Below are positions 10,986 through 23,300 of a stretch of DNA of 64,000 nt, one piece after another (the stretch's first letter is position 1; each line of letters opens with the position of its first letter). The stretch is taken from NCBI GenBank assembly GCA_000151295.1, contig GG745354.1, positions 117,196-181,195 of the forward strand. Direction: 5' to 3'. The DNA comes from Allomyces macrogynus ATCC 38327 (lineage: Eukaryota > Blastocladiomycota > Blastocladiomycetes > Blastocladiales > Blastocladiaceae). The notes below the pieces were generated by a model. That model was given only the letters and a program-made list of their open reading frames with translations, was not told the DNA's origin and did not search any database. Made by a program: the position numbers and the translations under genes.

Positions 10986-11909
10986 AGACGTGATCTCAAC
11001 TAGCTCGATGGCGAATCCGCTCTACTTGCCTGGCGACGTGTGTCAACTGTGAATGGCAATGCCAGATTTGACTGGGTGCTCCCTGTGGTGGCAGTCGCAC
11101 TGGGCTTGTTATCGACTATTCGTTTTAAAGCTTCCAAGCGCTTGGTTCGAATTATCAGATCGAATTTATAGTTTATGCCCATTTGTGATCTGATGCAGCC
11201 GCAGCAGGACGTCAGGACCAGCCTAAGCCCGTCCGTCATGGATAGCCCTCAGAATCGGAATCTCTTAACGAACTGCAGCAAGCGACAGTGAAGCAGCAAA
11301 TACAGTAAAGCGAGGAGCTGTGGGCGGCCACAGGTCATCACGACTCAATTGCCTCACTGCCCAAGACTGACCGTCGCCCATTTCATATACTGGCCGACAC
11401 ACTGCAATGCAGTCATCGTGCCCAAATCATCTTGCTTGTTGGTGAACGCATTTGTTCGCGGCACAGGAGAACAGGTCGCAACAGCAATGACGTGGAACAG
11501 ATCACTGTTTCTGTGCCTGCCAGGCCCGCCACACCAAGAGAAATGCAAGCCTGAACTTGAAAGTTCAGAGCACCATATCCCATCGCTCCCATTGGTCCAC
11601 TTCCCTCATTCTCCCAACCAGCGTTCTGTTCTCATCAGCTTTCGCCCATTGCTTTGTATTTGAATCGACTCTTTCGACGCCACTTCACGAGTTGTTTTGC
11701 GTCGAATTTGGGCCAGCGTGCAACCACAATGACTGTCTGAGTGCCTTTGCGCCTGTGCTTTGTCTGGCCCCACGCCCTCGCCGCCCTTCTTGCCGTGACC
11801 TGTGACCTTACTGGTGCAGTCAGCCGTTGGCGCTGACGCTACCCTGATTATACTGTGCCACTTCGAAACAGCCCGCTCACGCTACTGTACACTCTGTTCA
11901 CTGGCATAG
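10986..11909. other. Intergenic between kelch-like copies 1 and 2
   Basis: About 920 bases, less GC-rich than the genes. No supported coding region. A signal-peptide exon for copy 2 would be expected here, as seen at 32724 for copy 3, but I could not find one. Confidence 0.4.
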
Positions 11910-13129
11910 TGTCAGGCACGTCGAAGGGCAGCGTCACCAGTGGTATTTACTCGATTGATGTGAATCGCAAGATAACAACGGGTTCTCCCGCCGACTTGCA
12001 GACGCATGGTTACCTTGATGCTGAAAGGCAAACTTCTCACTAAGTCGCACTGGTGTGGAGCAACGGGCGTATTTTTCTTGCAGGTGGGCGGTACAATGAC
12101 TCTGTTCATCAACATTGGTTGGATGGGGCATGGTCCAACCCCGCAACGTATGTCTTTGATCCTTTGACAGGGACCGCGTCACAAGATGGGCTGCTGCCCA
12201 TCAACACGATCGTGTTCCAGCACTCTCTGCCAGTGTCGATGGCCGTCGCAGACGGATCGAGCTTCTTGTACTTGTTTGGCGGCATTGTCGATGCGACCAA
12301 CAAGAGCGAGTATGAGGGGGGTAGTAATGGGCTTACTGTCATCCGTGGCGCGGGTGGGGTTGTTGTTCTCTCAAATGTGACCGTATTGAATGGACCCACG
12401 CCCCGAAACTTTGCGGCTATGGGCCGGTTCAACTCGACGCACCAGCTGTTGACGGGTGGGTATCTTGATGCGGACAAGTAGACTGGCTGTGCTCACCTTG
12501 TGGGCGACGTGATATTATATCTTGGTGGTTGGGAGTGGACCGAAAACGCTCTGGCACAGTTTTTGAGCTTGATGCAGGTGCAGCCGCAGAAGGACGGCAT
12601 GCTGCAGTTCAAGTGGGTTACAGGCACGCCGTCCACCCTACCTTCAAAGAACGAGCCGCCCTTGCCATCGGGATCTGCAGCAGCGCCGGGATCAGATTCT
12701 GCGACGCGCGGAATCGGAGTTGGCACAATCGCTGGCATTGTCGTTGGCGCCGTCCTCGTTTTATCCGCCATCGGATTCTTTGTTGTGCGCAGTCGTCACC
12801 GCCTCCAAAAGGCCACTAGCGCACCGTCAATGGTCACAGGTTGCGCCAACACCAGTTCGGAACGCGCTCCGCTGGTTGGCGGTCTTGATGCCGCGCTAAT
12901 TTCCGCTTTAATCGACGATGATTCCGACCAGCAAGTGGCAGCCGCTGATCTGATGGTCAATCGACTGTATTTGCCTGGGGACGTTTAGCCCAGCGGTGTG
13001 ACCCGCCCTGTGGTGGACGAGCCGCCCAGCTCTCTACCAGGCACGGTTTACCGGCTCTATCTTCCAGACGCTGTTACGAAGCCAGTCGAGATGGAGGAGA
13101 TGGATGCGGTCAACCCACGCACGGATTGA
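11910..13129 (+). pseudogene. Kelch-like membrane protein, copy 2
   Basis: A single reading frame from an acceptor (CATAG, G at 11909) to TGA 13127-13129, interrupted by in-frame TAA 12041-12043, TAG 12479-12481 and TAG 12986-12988. Kelch strands are clear (NGRIFLAGGRYND, SFLYLFGGIVD, ILYLGGWEW). A transmembrane helix follows (GTIAGIVVGAVLVLSAIGFFVV), then a cytoplasmic tail rich in acidic and hydrophobic residues. At the first stop copies 1 and 3 both have glutamine, so it is a CAA-to-TAA change; the other two also differ from a Gln codon by one base. Compared with copies 1 and 3, a kelch unit of about 60 residues is missing before TGCAHLVGD. Its role, if it ever worked, would be adhesion or ligand binding at the cell surface; that is inference from architecture. 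Confidence 0.75.
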
Positions 13130-13294
13130 TGAAGACGAATGATAGTTTCAACGGATCTGCGCGATGAAATTGTGTCCCACCCCACCACGCCGCGAATGAG
13201 AAAACCAGTGCCAATCGAACAAACAAAAATTCGTGATGTCTTCTTGGCCGTCCACAACTTATTCTCCACTCCTTTCCAATTCAAGCGTCTCACC

Positions 13295-14925
13295 TCACTG
13301 GTCCCCCTCCCCGACCTGCATATCTGCCGCGCGCAACCGTTCCACCAAATCATGCGCCTTGGTCGCAAGCGCCACCGAGACCGGGTCCCAAATAGGCGGC
13401 GCGCGCGCCCACTGCTCCTGGACGCGCTTGCGCACGTCCGAGAACGAATCCCAGGCCACGTGCCGCCTCGCCGGATCCGTGCCGTCAAACACGACCTGCA
13501 TCAGATTGCCGCGCACCTCGACATCCGGGTGGTCGTGCGGCACCACAACGGGCAACGCGTTATGCGCCGGGACAACGGCGAGCCGGCCGGGCAACGAAGT
13601 TTTCGCCGAGTCCGTCTTGGGCACTTTCATCACGTCGCGGTCTGTCCCGTCGGCGAGCTTCACGTACGACAACTTGGTCGCAAATGACATGGTGTCGCGG
13701 TGCACCTTTTGCAACAGGCCGCCGCCCATGCCAAAGGCCACGCATTCGGCTGAGAAACCGGCGTGTTCGACGGCAGCGAGGATCGTGTTCAGGGTCTCGT
13801 CGTTGATCCCGTCGCCCTGGATCACGCCAACGCCGTTGGGGACCTTGAAGCCCTTGGAGTTGATGGTAGTGCCGAGCGTCGACTCGGCCGCGTGGAGGGC
13901 TTGCAGGACGGTCTCGACAGGGTCGCCCGAGTCGGGGCGAAGGACGAGGAAGCCACCTTTTTGCAGTTTGACCGACTTAATGGCCGGGAGGACCTTTTCG
14001 AGGGCGCGGACGTAGTCTAAATCGTATCGTGCATGCAGGTCAGAATTTCGAACGACGGATAAAAAGACGCTGGTTCGAAAGGAAGCAACCGTACCGTACG
14101 AATCCATGACGCACGCAACCACCCCCTCGCCAAACTTATCGAGCAAATTGGCCATGGCCGCGCGCTCCGACGGCCACGAAATCATGACCGAGTGTTCACG
14201 GTCGCCGGAATCGACGACGCGATGGGCAACCCCGCCATTGCTAGTGACACTGCGCATAGTAGCACGGCGACAAGATATCGGACCCGGTGAAATTGAGCAA
14301 GTGCGCGGCGCCTCCAATGACCCGACTGTTCGTCCGGACGTGCACCGCGGAACCCGAAATCGTGCAGCCGTGAGTCGTCGAGCGGAAGTGCCGACGCGTC
14401 GGCCGTCTTGTCAAAGGCCGCTTGGATCGCGTGCTTGGCGCGGCGCGAGAGCGTGGCGACGGTGGCCGGGTACCAGGCCATGGTGAGCAAGGTCTCGAGG
14501 TAGGTGACGAGCCGCGCGTACTCGCCCTTGGCCGTGATTTGGAAGACGGGCACATGCGGGTAGACGACGGTGCCCTCGGGCAACGACTCGACTTTCACGG
14601 GGAAGTAGCCCTCATTCTCGGTGATGAATTTGCGGAACAGGTCGCGCGGGAACGGAAAGGGCGTGAAGCCCGCATTATGTGTGGAGAAAAACTGGTCGGC
14701 GAGCGCCAGGTCGGCGGCGGTCCACTGCTTGGCCAGGTACTGCTCGACGAGGTAGCGCATGCCGTACCAGACGATACGGTGGTCGTGGTGGTCCTTGTTG
14801 AAGGGCGCGCGGAATTCGGCATAGGCGACCATTTCTTGCGCATCCGGGTAGAGCGCATAGTGCGAGAGCTTGTAGGAGTCAGTCAGGACAAAGGGCGGCA
14901 GCGCCAGGTGCGGCGACGCGGTCAT
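13295..14925 (-). CDS. NAMPT: Nicotinamide phosphoribosyltransferase, frameshifted
   Basis: NAMPT makes nicotinamide mononucleotide from nicotinamide and PRPP, the key step in salvage of NAD. The start is ATG 14925 (MTASPHLALPPFVLTDSYKL). Family blocks are plain: DSYKLSHYALYP, THNAGFTPFPFPRDLF, LHDFGFRG, LRPDSGDP, NSKGFKVPNGVGVIQGDG and AFGMGGGLLQKV. An intron at 14017-14094 (donor GTACGG, acceptor TTTAG) restores VMDSYDYVRALEKV. Between about 14,360 and 14,190 the frame must change three times: after LHDFGFRG, after LSPCYYAQCH, and after SIPAT before EHSVMISW. No intron fits these spacings. Either three small indels have killed the gene or the assembly is faulty here; the high conservation elsewhere slightly favours errors or very recent loss. 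Most fungi use the PNC1/NPT1 route, so a NAMPT gene is itself notable. Confidence 0.85.
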
Positions 14926-15701
14926 CTTGCCGAGGGAGGTAAATGGTTGTTGGAAGCGCTGGAGATGATGGAGACTGGTGCAGGGCACGGCCGGTCGGGT
15001 GGAGAGCGTCGGGCAAGCAACGGCGGAGCAAATGCAGCAAGCTTGGCGGAGTCGTGCCTGTTGTCGCGCGAGGAGAGACGAGTGGAGGTGGAGGGAGGCG
15101 ATGCGCGTCGTCGATGGGGCCTGGCGGCCCTTGGATGAGCTGCGACGCAACGGCGCGACGTGGGCGCAGCCACAACGCAGCGGGGCTGCTTTGGCGTGCG
15201 ATGCTTCTCTGAGAGAGGGTTATGCTGACGGCAGGCGCATGGCGGAGGTGCACGTGGATCCACCTGGAGCAAGGGCAGCCGCGTGCGCGCCGTCGCCGTC
15301 GCCGCTGACCCACGCCGACCGACCACCGCCGCAACCACGACGACGACGCGCTGACGACGGCCGATGACGACGAGCGCGGCTGCTGCGAGCCCGCCCAAGC
15401 ACTCTTTTGCGCCCACTTAGCACCGCGCTCAACACGGTCGAGCCCCGCGACGCCGGCCCTCACGTCGCCGGACTCGGTCTGGCCGACTTCGCTCCTGCCG
15501 CAGCCATCCGCTGTCGGCACCACCGCCGACGCCCAAGCAATTTCCGCCCCTGATCGGCCGTGTGCGCCTCTGCAACTTGCGGCATTCGTTTACCACGCCC
15601 CGGATCTACTGCGGCCGCCAAGTGTCGCGCGTTGCGGGCTGCTCGAGCGCTGTTGCCACGCCCAGGTCGCTCCAGCCCCAGCTGCAGCCGCCACTTCCAC
15701 G
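14926..15701. other. Divergent promoter region, NAMPT / TAF8
   Basis: About 780 bases between the divergent starts of NAMPT (minus) and TAF8 (plus). It is very GC-rich, and the many overlapping open frames on both strands have no domain and are best read as by-products of base composition. Confidence 0.4.
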
Positions 15702-17637
15702 ATGACGTCGCCGCAACCACCGCCGGGACCACGACGACCGCCACCGCGTCCCGGCGGCCGCGAGGCGCCGCACGCCGTGGGTCACCAATGGCTGTGTCGC
15801 GCCGTCGTCGTGCTGCTGCGCGACCTCGTCGGCGCGACCGAGCCCGACATCGAGATTGGCGCGTCGCAAGCCGTCGTCGACACGCTCGCGCACCTGTTTG
15901 CCAATTGTGCGTGCGCTTTCCGTGGGCCGCTGTCGCGGCCGTGGCGAATATGCTCAATAGACCCCTTTGCTAACGTGTTTGTCGTTGTGTCTGTCTTTGA
16001 TCCGTGTCCTCGCCAATATCGGCGTTCTCGCGACCGACAGACCTTGCCGAGCTCGCGCAAGACGCTGTCCTGCACGCCGAATCGGCCGGTCGCGCTGCCG
16101 TCAACTTCCCGGACCTCGCGCGCGTCTTGGGCCACCACGCCATTGCGCCCTCGTCACTCGTCCCGCTGACAACTGGACGTGCCGCACCGACGGCACTCGC
16201 ACCGCCGATACCGCTCGACCCGCCCACCACGCTCGCCCCACCGTCGCTGCCGCCTCCTTTACCGCTCTCGATCCCGCCATCCGCTCTCACCATCAACCCG
16301 CCCAGGTCGCCCACAGTCGTTGAGCGCCTCCACGCAACCTACGCCGCATCCTCGTCCCTCGCCGCGCCCATCCCAGCACCTACCGACCTCGTTATCCCCA
16401 TCTCGGACGTGTTTGGCGCGAGGCTTGATTTGACTGCACGCACCCTGTTTGGCCCGCGCACGCGCGCCGGTAACGAGCACGCGTTCCTCGCACTCCTGAC
16501 CGGTAACAGCGATGCTGCTGCGGCTCGCGACGCAGCCGTGGTTCCATCCTCCGACGGCCATGGCGAGGTCCGCATCGTGCGTGACCCGGGCCAGGTGATC
16601 CCGATCCTCGCGCCGACGGAAGCCGATGGGGGGGCCAGGCGACCGGCAAGCGTGCCGCCGTCGTGTCCGCCGTTCCCACCGAGCCACACGTACAAACGCA
16701 CCATGGTACGGTCCGCGCGGCACCGTCGATCCCCTCCGCTCCGTGAATTCTCACCATTTTGCTCATTTAGGTCATGGAGCTGCACGCGTCGCACATGCAC
16801 CGCGCCGAACTCCTCGCCGAACAGCGCGACCACGTCGATGCGGCACTGCGCCGGCTCATGGCGCACCACCCGGCGCTGTTCCCGCAGTCGCGGAGACACT
16901 TGCTCCCGCACATTCTCGACTCGGACAAGTGGTGGACGCGCACACCCGCGGTCATTGACGGGGAAGAGGCCGGGGAGCCGCGATTACCCGACGTCTTTTC
17001 GGCGCCCGCACCGCCACCACCGCCGCCGATGCCGCGGCTCGTGATCACGGACCGGTCCGCCGCTGCAATTGCACCGCCGACGGAAGCAACAGGGACGACG
17101 CCGGCACTCGCAACAGGACCGACCGCGAACGGGCCTACCACGACGGCCACTGCGCCCGCGCCAGCACCCGCATCCACCGAGCCCGCCGCTGCCGCGCCCA
17201 AACGCCGGTTGCACGTCACCCTCTCCGAACCGCGCGCCCACCCCACGACCCCCACCGCTGCTACCGCTGCCGCCGTACCGTCCAACTCGACCACCTCCCT
17301 CCCACCACGACCAACTGGTGTGCGTCCCATCTCGCTCCTCGCCGACTCTGCTGCCGCCGCACCACCACCTCTCCCGCCCACCCCGGCCCTGCGCGCGCCT
17401 GGATCCGCCGCGAATATGACATCGGGTCTGGTCCACCCGATGGTCGCTGCTGCGGCTGCCGCCGCTGCTGCCGCTTCGGCACCACCGCCAGGTCCAGCGG
17501 CACCACTTGCATCAGCACCGGGGCCACCGCTGAGGCTCAAGCTGAACATCGGTGGGTTGCGCGCGGCCACGTCCCCACCGCCGCAGCCGACCCCGCCGCC
17601 GCTGAACGGGCACGCGCCGTCGTCGGCGTACCATTAG
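15702..17637 (+). CDS. TAF8: TFIID subunit TAF8
   Basis: A general transcription factor subunit: TAF8 pairs through its histone fold with TAF10 inside TFIID. Three exons, 15702-15906, 16041-16705 and 16771-17637, join in frame to 578 residues. The introns are 15907-16040 (GTGCGT...ACAG) and 16706-16770 (GTACGG...TTTAG). The Bromo_TP-type histone fold spans about residues 28-105 (WLCRAVVVLLRDLVG, ASQAVVDTLAHLFANYLAEL). The first intron splits the TAC codon inside FANYLAEL, which confirms the splice. The TAF8 C-terminal motif is at about 280-325: CPPFPPSHTYKRT, then AELLAEQRDHVDAALRRLMA. A long Pro/Ala-rich disordered tail follows. Human TAF8 has the same order of domains. Confidence 0.88.
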
Positions 17638-18545
17638 CGCAGCGCGAGGGTGTGGTGGGTGGGATGGTTTGTGTCATTCTTCCCCGCCATGTGCGCCCCA
17701 GGGGAGGCAATACAACTCGTGCTGTCTGTGTTGCGATATCCTATGGTTGATGTGATGTAACTCACACTCAGGGCCAGCAAAACTGGACAGACGCGTCCCA
17801 CATTGTATCTCCCGCACCCCTCACGATCCACGTCCACTCACCGCTCACGAGCACCAACGAACATTTCTTCACAACGTAAAATTGGGAGGGTGGACAAGGT
17901 GGAAGATGCCTTCCGCGGCCCCGTCGTATTGTCTCCTCTCATCTCCAATGGCGCCTGGGCCGGTTCGGTGTGTGTGCCGCACGTGGATATACCCCTTGCG
18001 GGTTCGAGACGCTCGAAGATTTGAGGGGCACCAGGGGGAACGAACCATTTCCCTGGCAGGCCCTGGCGGCGTGGGGGAAGTGTTTCCACGCTTGATCTTC
18101 GACAGATCGCAGCTGCTCTGACTACCTGCTCATCCCGAGGTAGTGCATGCCTCGATCACGGGTGGCGCACTGGAGCGCTCGATATAAAGAAAGCGCGTGC
18201 CCCCGTCCTCGCTATGCTGGCCTCATTGGAACCGTGACGCCAAACCGACCGACACACCACTTCCACGTCCGCAGCCGCTGTTGCATCGACCGCGCCCGTG
18301 GATATTCTGCCCATCGTGGCACCGCTGATACTTTCCGCGTTGGCGTGCGACTTCTGCTCGTAACTGACCACGATTCCGACACCACCGCCTGGATAGCTGG
18401 ATCCTCTCCGCTTTGCGGATGACATGACGCGCCGTTACGGTCGCACGTTTGTTGGGTTTGTCGCTGCCGCTGATGCGCTTGGTACGTCCATGAATAAGCA
18501 CCGATCTAGTGGTGCCTTTCGTATCCGCTATGGGCGCCAACAGGG
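17638..18545. other. Intergenic, TAF8 to GRDP-like copy B
   Basis: About 900 bases with no supported gene. The stretch holds the 3' flank of TAF8 and decayed sequence upstream of the GRDP-like pseudogene. A GATATAAAG near 18180 resembles a TATA element but has no intact gene after it. Confidence 0.35.
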
Positions 18546-19670
18546 ATGACCTCGAACCCGGTCGGTCGTGCGTTCTGGGCCAAGCACCTGCCCGCCAATA
18601 TGCCCTACGAATTGACGCCCGCCAACGTCGACGAGACCAAGGTCGTTGGCTGTGTCGCGTGCCCGTCCTGCGAGTCGGAGCTGGTGCTGTCGATGCCCGA
18701 GTACGCGGCGCTGCGCTTGCACGGCAAGACGCACACATGCACGTCGTGATCGTCGCTTCCTTACCATTGTCATGAACAAGCCTGCTGCGCGTATTGCCGG
18801 CACACAGACGCACCCGAAGACGCGCCAGCCTATGCCCAACCAACCTTCCAACATGTCCGCCCCACGTTGCACTTCAATAAGGTCGAATGGGCCAAGTATG
18901 GCGCGCCGTTGCCTGCGCTCGCGACTTGGACGCCAAAAACATGATCATGGCCCCTATCACCAAGGCCGCCGCCGACTCGCTGAACCTGTCCGGCAATTGC
19001 CACCACTTCGCCCTGGTCAAGTACGCACACCAGGACGTCATGTCTGGCCCGTGGCTCATGGACATCATTCGCGCGGTCCGCCGCCAGCGCCGGTTCTCGG
19101 CCAACATGGTCAACCTCGTACACTCGGGTACAAGCGCCGTGTACCACTTCCACACGGAGGCGCTCCTCCAGTACCCCAAGTTCCTGGCACGATTGATTTG
19201 GCGTGGCACACGCGCCATCTCTCCCTGCTCGTCTATGGCAAGCAGCCGCTCGTGCTCACGGGCTAAGTCATGAACCACGACGACTCCGACGATGCCGAGT
19301 CTAAAGCGTGCATCGTGGACAGTGCCAGAACGGCCGAGACGCTCTGGGAGCGCGCGTTTGGTGAGAAATATTACAATCCGCTCGTCGAGTGCTCGATGGG
19401 GGACAAGTACCAGGCGACCGAGGCGATTTCAGTTTGGCGCGTGTGTTTGCCTGCCAGGTGCGCGGCGTCATCTCACCGCGGACGATGCCGGCTCGGTCGA
19501 CAAGCACAGCGGCTGCGAAGTGATTCGTTGCCGCTGGTTCTCTGCATGCACGGATACTACTTGGCAGTCGCAATCGACCGACTTGGTCGACAAGCACAGT
19601 GGCTGCGACGTGATTCGTTGTCGCTGGTTCCCTGCATGCACGGATACCACTTGGCGGCTGTGATCGTTCT
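18546..19670 (+). pseudogene. GRDP-like (DUF1399) protein, copy B, decayed
   Basis: A broken paralog of the GRDP-like gene at 61-63 kb. It begins MTSNPVGRAFWAKHLPANMP, corresponding to DQDVGRAFWAANMPADQP in the better copy, and keeps a CxxC block (VACPSCESELVLSMPEYAAL). After a stop near 18749 the frame resumes with NCHHFALVKYAHQDVMSGPW, FHTEALLQYPKFL and, after another break, NHDDSDDAESKACI. The end holds two 90-bp tandem units coding a cysteine-bearing repeat (DKHSGCEVIRCRWFSACTDT), in the place where the copy at 61 kb has its own, unrelated cysteine repeats. Several frame changes and stops rule out a full-length product. Confidence 0.7.
19497..19667 (+). repeat. 90-bp tandem repeat, 2 units
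   Basis: The unit begins TCGACAAGCACAG at 19497 and again at 19587. Both copies translate to a segment with the pattern Cys-x4-Cys-x5-Cys. It forms the tail of GRDP-like copy B. Confidence 0.85.
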
Positions 19671-19760
19671 GGCGATAAATGTTTGCAGAGGAGGGATCTG
19701 CAGCAATGACGACGCTGATCAAGGTGGAACTGGCCGGATCGCAGCCGTTTGTGTTGATTG

Positions 19761-20357
19761 ATTAGCATTCCACATGCTGTTCTTAGTCTGTTTGGCTCTT
19801 TGTTGCTGCATTACTAATATTGACCAGTTTTGAGCTATCTTGATTGAAGTCGTCTGTTATCATGGACATTCGTGTGTTGCTCGTGCCCAAGCTGGGGGCA
19901 TCAAGTGTTGATAGTGGCGGTTGTGTCTTGATAGACATGGAAACGCCAGATGGAAAGAAACGTCACGGAGAGTGCGAAAGCAGAATAGTCAGACCAGCAC
20001 CAGTTGACGTCAACCAGCGAAAGTCAGGGAAATATGATCGATCGGCTCCGCACCAGCTTGAGATCATTGATTGACAGAACTGAAGCAAAAACCAGCGATC
20101 CTTTAGCGCATGCGGGCGGGAGGAGGAGAAGAACATGCATTCCTTCATCTACCGATTTTTCTGCAGCGACACGTTCAGGGAGCGGAGGTTTGATTTCGGC
20201 CCTTGAGCAGGGCAACCCTCAATGCTGTTGAGGTTGCATAAGCGGCCCTCTTGGACATACCTTGCTCTGTTTTCCCTCCAAAAACTACAGAGCCAGCAGA
20301 ACTGTCCATCAACTTGTTATTTCATCCAGTCGCTCCCATCCTTAGTCCATCCACCCA
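19761..20357. other. Intergenic, 3' flanks
   Basis: About 600 bases between the GRDP-like pseudogene and the 3' end of the membrane/TPR gene. AT-richer than the genes; nothing recognisable. Confidence 0.4.
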
Positions 20358-23300
20358 TCACCTCTCCCCATCCTCTATCCCCACTCGCATCAGCGGCAAT
20401 CCGCCCGTCTCCACGAGCGCATGCAACTTCCGACACTCCTTGACCGCCTGCGGCGGGACCAAGAACACGACCGACACGAGCGCCGCGGCCTTATCTCTCA
20501 ACTTCCTCAGGACCACTCCCCTTACCACCACACACGCAGCAACGGCAACTGCGACGGTGGCCACAAACATGACCAGGCACCCGGACCGCGCCACGGCAAT
20601 CTGCGCGCCGGCGTACGTGACCATCGCATCGTCGACCATCCCGAGCCGCGTCAAAATATCCGCCGCCTGCTTCTGCAGCCGCAAGTACTCGTGCGACCTC
20701 GGCGTCATTGGGTTGACCGTGATATTGGCCCCTGGAACACGCACGACGACTGGGTCCAAAGTGCCGGGCAGCAATTCGTGGCCGGGTTGCGCGAGTTCGA
20801 CGAATTCAGCGACGGCGTCGAGAAACGTCCAGACGGCTTGGTTGACTGGGAGCGTCGGGTTAAATTTGATGGATGCGGGATCGTCGTACCCAGAGAGGGT
20901 CACGTTGCAGCGGGCTGCGTCGGTGGAGGTGCACGGCATGGCGAGGTTCGTCAGGTGCGGCAGAATCGCGTCGACGCCCGTCGGGTCGTTGGTCACGGCC
21001 GTGTGGTGCTGCTGCAGGTCGTATGAGGCGAGGGCAAGCGACTGGATGGTGGATTCTTGAGGGGTGGAAGGTGGGTGAGGTATGTTGTGCACGCGAGTGC
21101 GAAAGGAGATGGAGAACGTACTCGACTTGAAAAGCAGGTCGCCGGGGTAAACAGCCTCCCTATCGCAAAAACATGATCAAGGATCCTGAACCCACGCTGG
21201 AGCAATCCGTGATCGAACAAAAGCGCGTACCGCAACTGCAACGCAATAATCCGACAGTCTTGCCGCCGCTGCGTCGACGCCAACATCACGCGCATTTCGT
21301 GCGGCGTCGTTTGGCCCCACAGCGGGAACAAAAACATGCCGACCGTGATCGCCGTCAAGACCGCCGTGACAGCAACTGCCCACCGCGCGACCACCGTTTG
21401 CCTAGCCGGTCGTGGTGCCGCATCGCGCGATGCTGCTGCTGCTGCAACGACGGCATCTGCTTCGTCTTCGAGCCCCTGCACGTCGCGGTAGAGCTCAATT
21501 TCCACGTCGATCGCCGTCACGGCCTCGGTCGCGGCGCGTTTAGGCAACGTGCGCAGTGCGCGGAGAAGGTGTGTCTCGATGCGGAAGTACCCGGCGAGCG
21601 GCTAGGGTGGTTCGAGGTGTATCAGCGCTGATGAACGCCAAGCGCGATAAAAGACGAAAGAAACACACCGTCACAAACAGGTAGGCAACCGCCGCCAACA
21701 GTGCCGTAACCGCAGCGACCAACACCCCCAAAATCACCGAAAAGCTCGCGTTCATCAAATCAATCAGCGCCGCGAGCCCGAGGTCCGGAATTGACGATAT
21801 CGCCTGGAAAATCGGCTCGTAATTGCCCAGCACGAACGCGACCGCATGGGCGCCCTGGACGACACGTGTCGCAAACTCGCCCATCCGCGAATACTCGACA
21901 GCCACTTGGCCCGCCTGGTAAACCGCCGCGACCAAGTCCATGGTCGTCCAGTCACCAGCGACATAGTCGACGGCGCCGGGCACGGTCGTGTTGGTCTGGA
22001 CGTACGCGCGCCATGTGGCTGTGGCCATGGCGGACTCGGTCGCGAGAAACGCGAGCAAGGTCTTGCCAATGTAGGAAACGGCCGTGCGCACGCGGTCGAT
22101 GGCGTCGGCGTACTCGATTTGCATTTGCGCCGTGTAGGACGAAATTTGCGCGTACCGATCGGCATAGGCCATGTGGTGCAGGCCGTCGACGACCTCAGTC
22201 GCGACGCGCCGCGCGTTCTTGGCGAGGTTAAACTGGTTCGCGACCACGTCCATGGAACTACCAAGGAGCACGTCAGTGACCAGTACTCGGCCGTCCCTAC
22301 ATCGACATTGGCGGAGCGTCCACGTACTCATCAAAGAAATTGAGCGAAAGGAACACGCCCGCGAGCAAGCACGCAAAGTAGAGCGCGGCGAGCGCGTAGA
22401 GCGGAACAACACGCATCAGCGGTGCCGCTGCGCGCTCGTACAACAACTTCCGGTTCTGCGCCTTTTGCCGCATCGCGCGCGACCCGGTCGACCCGGACTC
22501 GGATGCCGTAGCCGAACGGAAGCCGCTGCGCCGTGACATTTCGAGCGGGGTGCGTGGTTCCGGTGTCGTATCGTGCGAGAAGGAGAGGCCGTCTCCGGGC
22601 GGTGGAAACTCGTCGAGCCGCAGGTAACTGCGGACGCGGCTGCCGCCGCCGCTGCCGGGCATAGGCACGCGGGATTCGCGCGTCTCGGCTACGAAGGGAC
22701 AGTTTGATGAGCGGGGAAGGTCGTGGAGCGAGGGCAGGATCTGTGCGGGCGAGTACCGTCTTCGACTATAGTTGTGCGGCAAAGAGCCGTAAGTGATCAG
22801 CCGTTTCAGCCTGAATCAAACGGTGGAGAGCTGCTTACCCATGTCCAGAATCTGCGTCGCCTTAGCCGCGTTGCCCTCGACGGCAAACAGGAACTGTGCG
22901 TACGAGCGCAGTATCGACTTAGACTATCCACACGGCCGGCATCGTATTAGTACCCATTGTCAACTGTGGCGCCGTCACGACGCACGTACCTTTGGAAACC
23001 GCTCAAGTAATCGCGCATAGCACCGATTCGCCTCGGCGCTGTGATGGCTCATTTTGCCGACAGCTTCGGACAGCTGGGTCGCGGGCGCGCCCGTACGAAG
23101 ACACTCGAACACTTCGCGAACCTACGTAGCACGACCAAATCAGTTCCATCATCCGCACGCTCAAACCGAACCAAATCAAACGAGGTACCGCGAGCAAACT
23201 CTGCAAATGCTCGTGTTTCGACTTGCGATCCAAATTCTGCAGTTCCGCATTCTCCAACACCTGCAGCGGCTCATTCCCGCCCATTCCCGCCGTCTTGTGC

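Noticed and set aside
11910..13129. Reassignment of TAA/TAG to glutamine, suggested by stops at Gln positions in kelch-like copies 2 and 3
   Set aside because: Polyubiquitin and the RNF5-type gene end properly at TAA, and TAF8 and the YqaJ-like gene at TAG. Copies 1-3 also have frameshifts and other stops, so ordinary gene decay explains the pattern.
17960..18030. tRNA-like GGTTCGAGAC near 18000
   Set aside because: No acceptor or anticodon stem pairs with it at the right distances.
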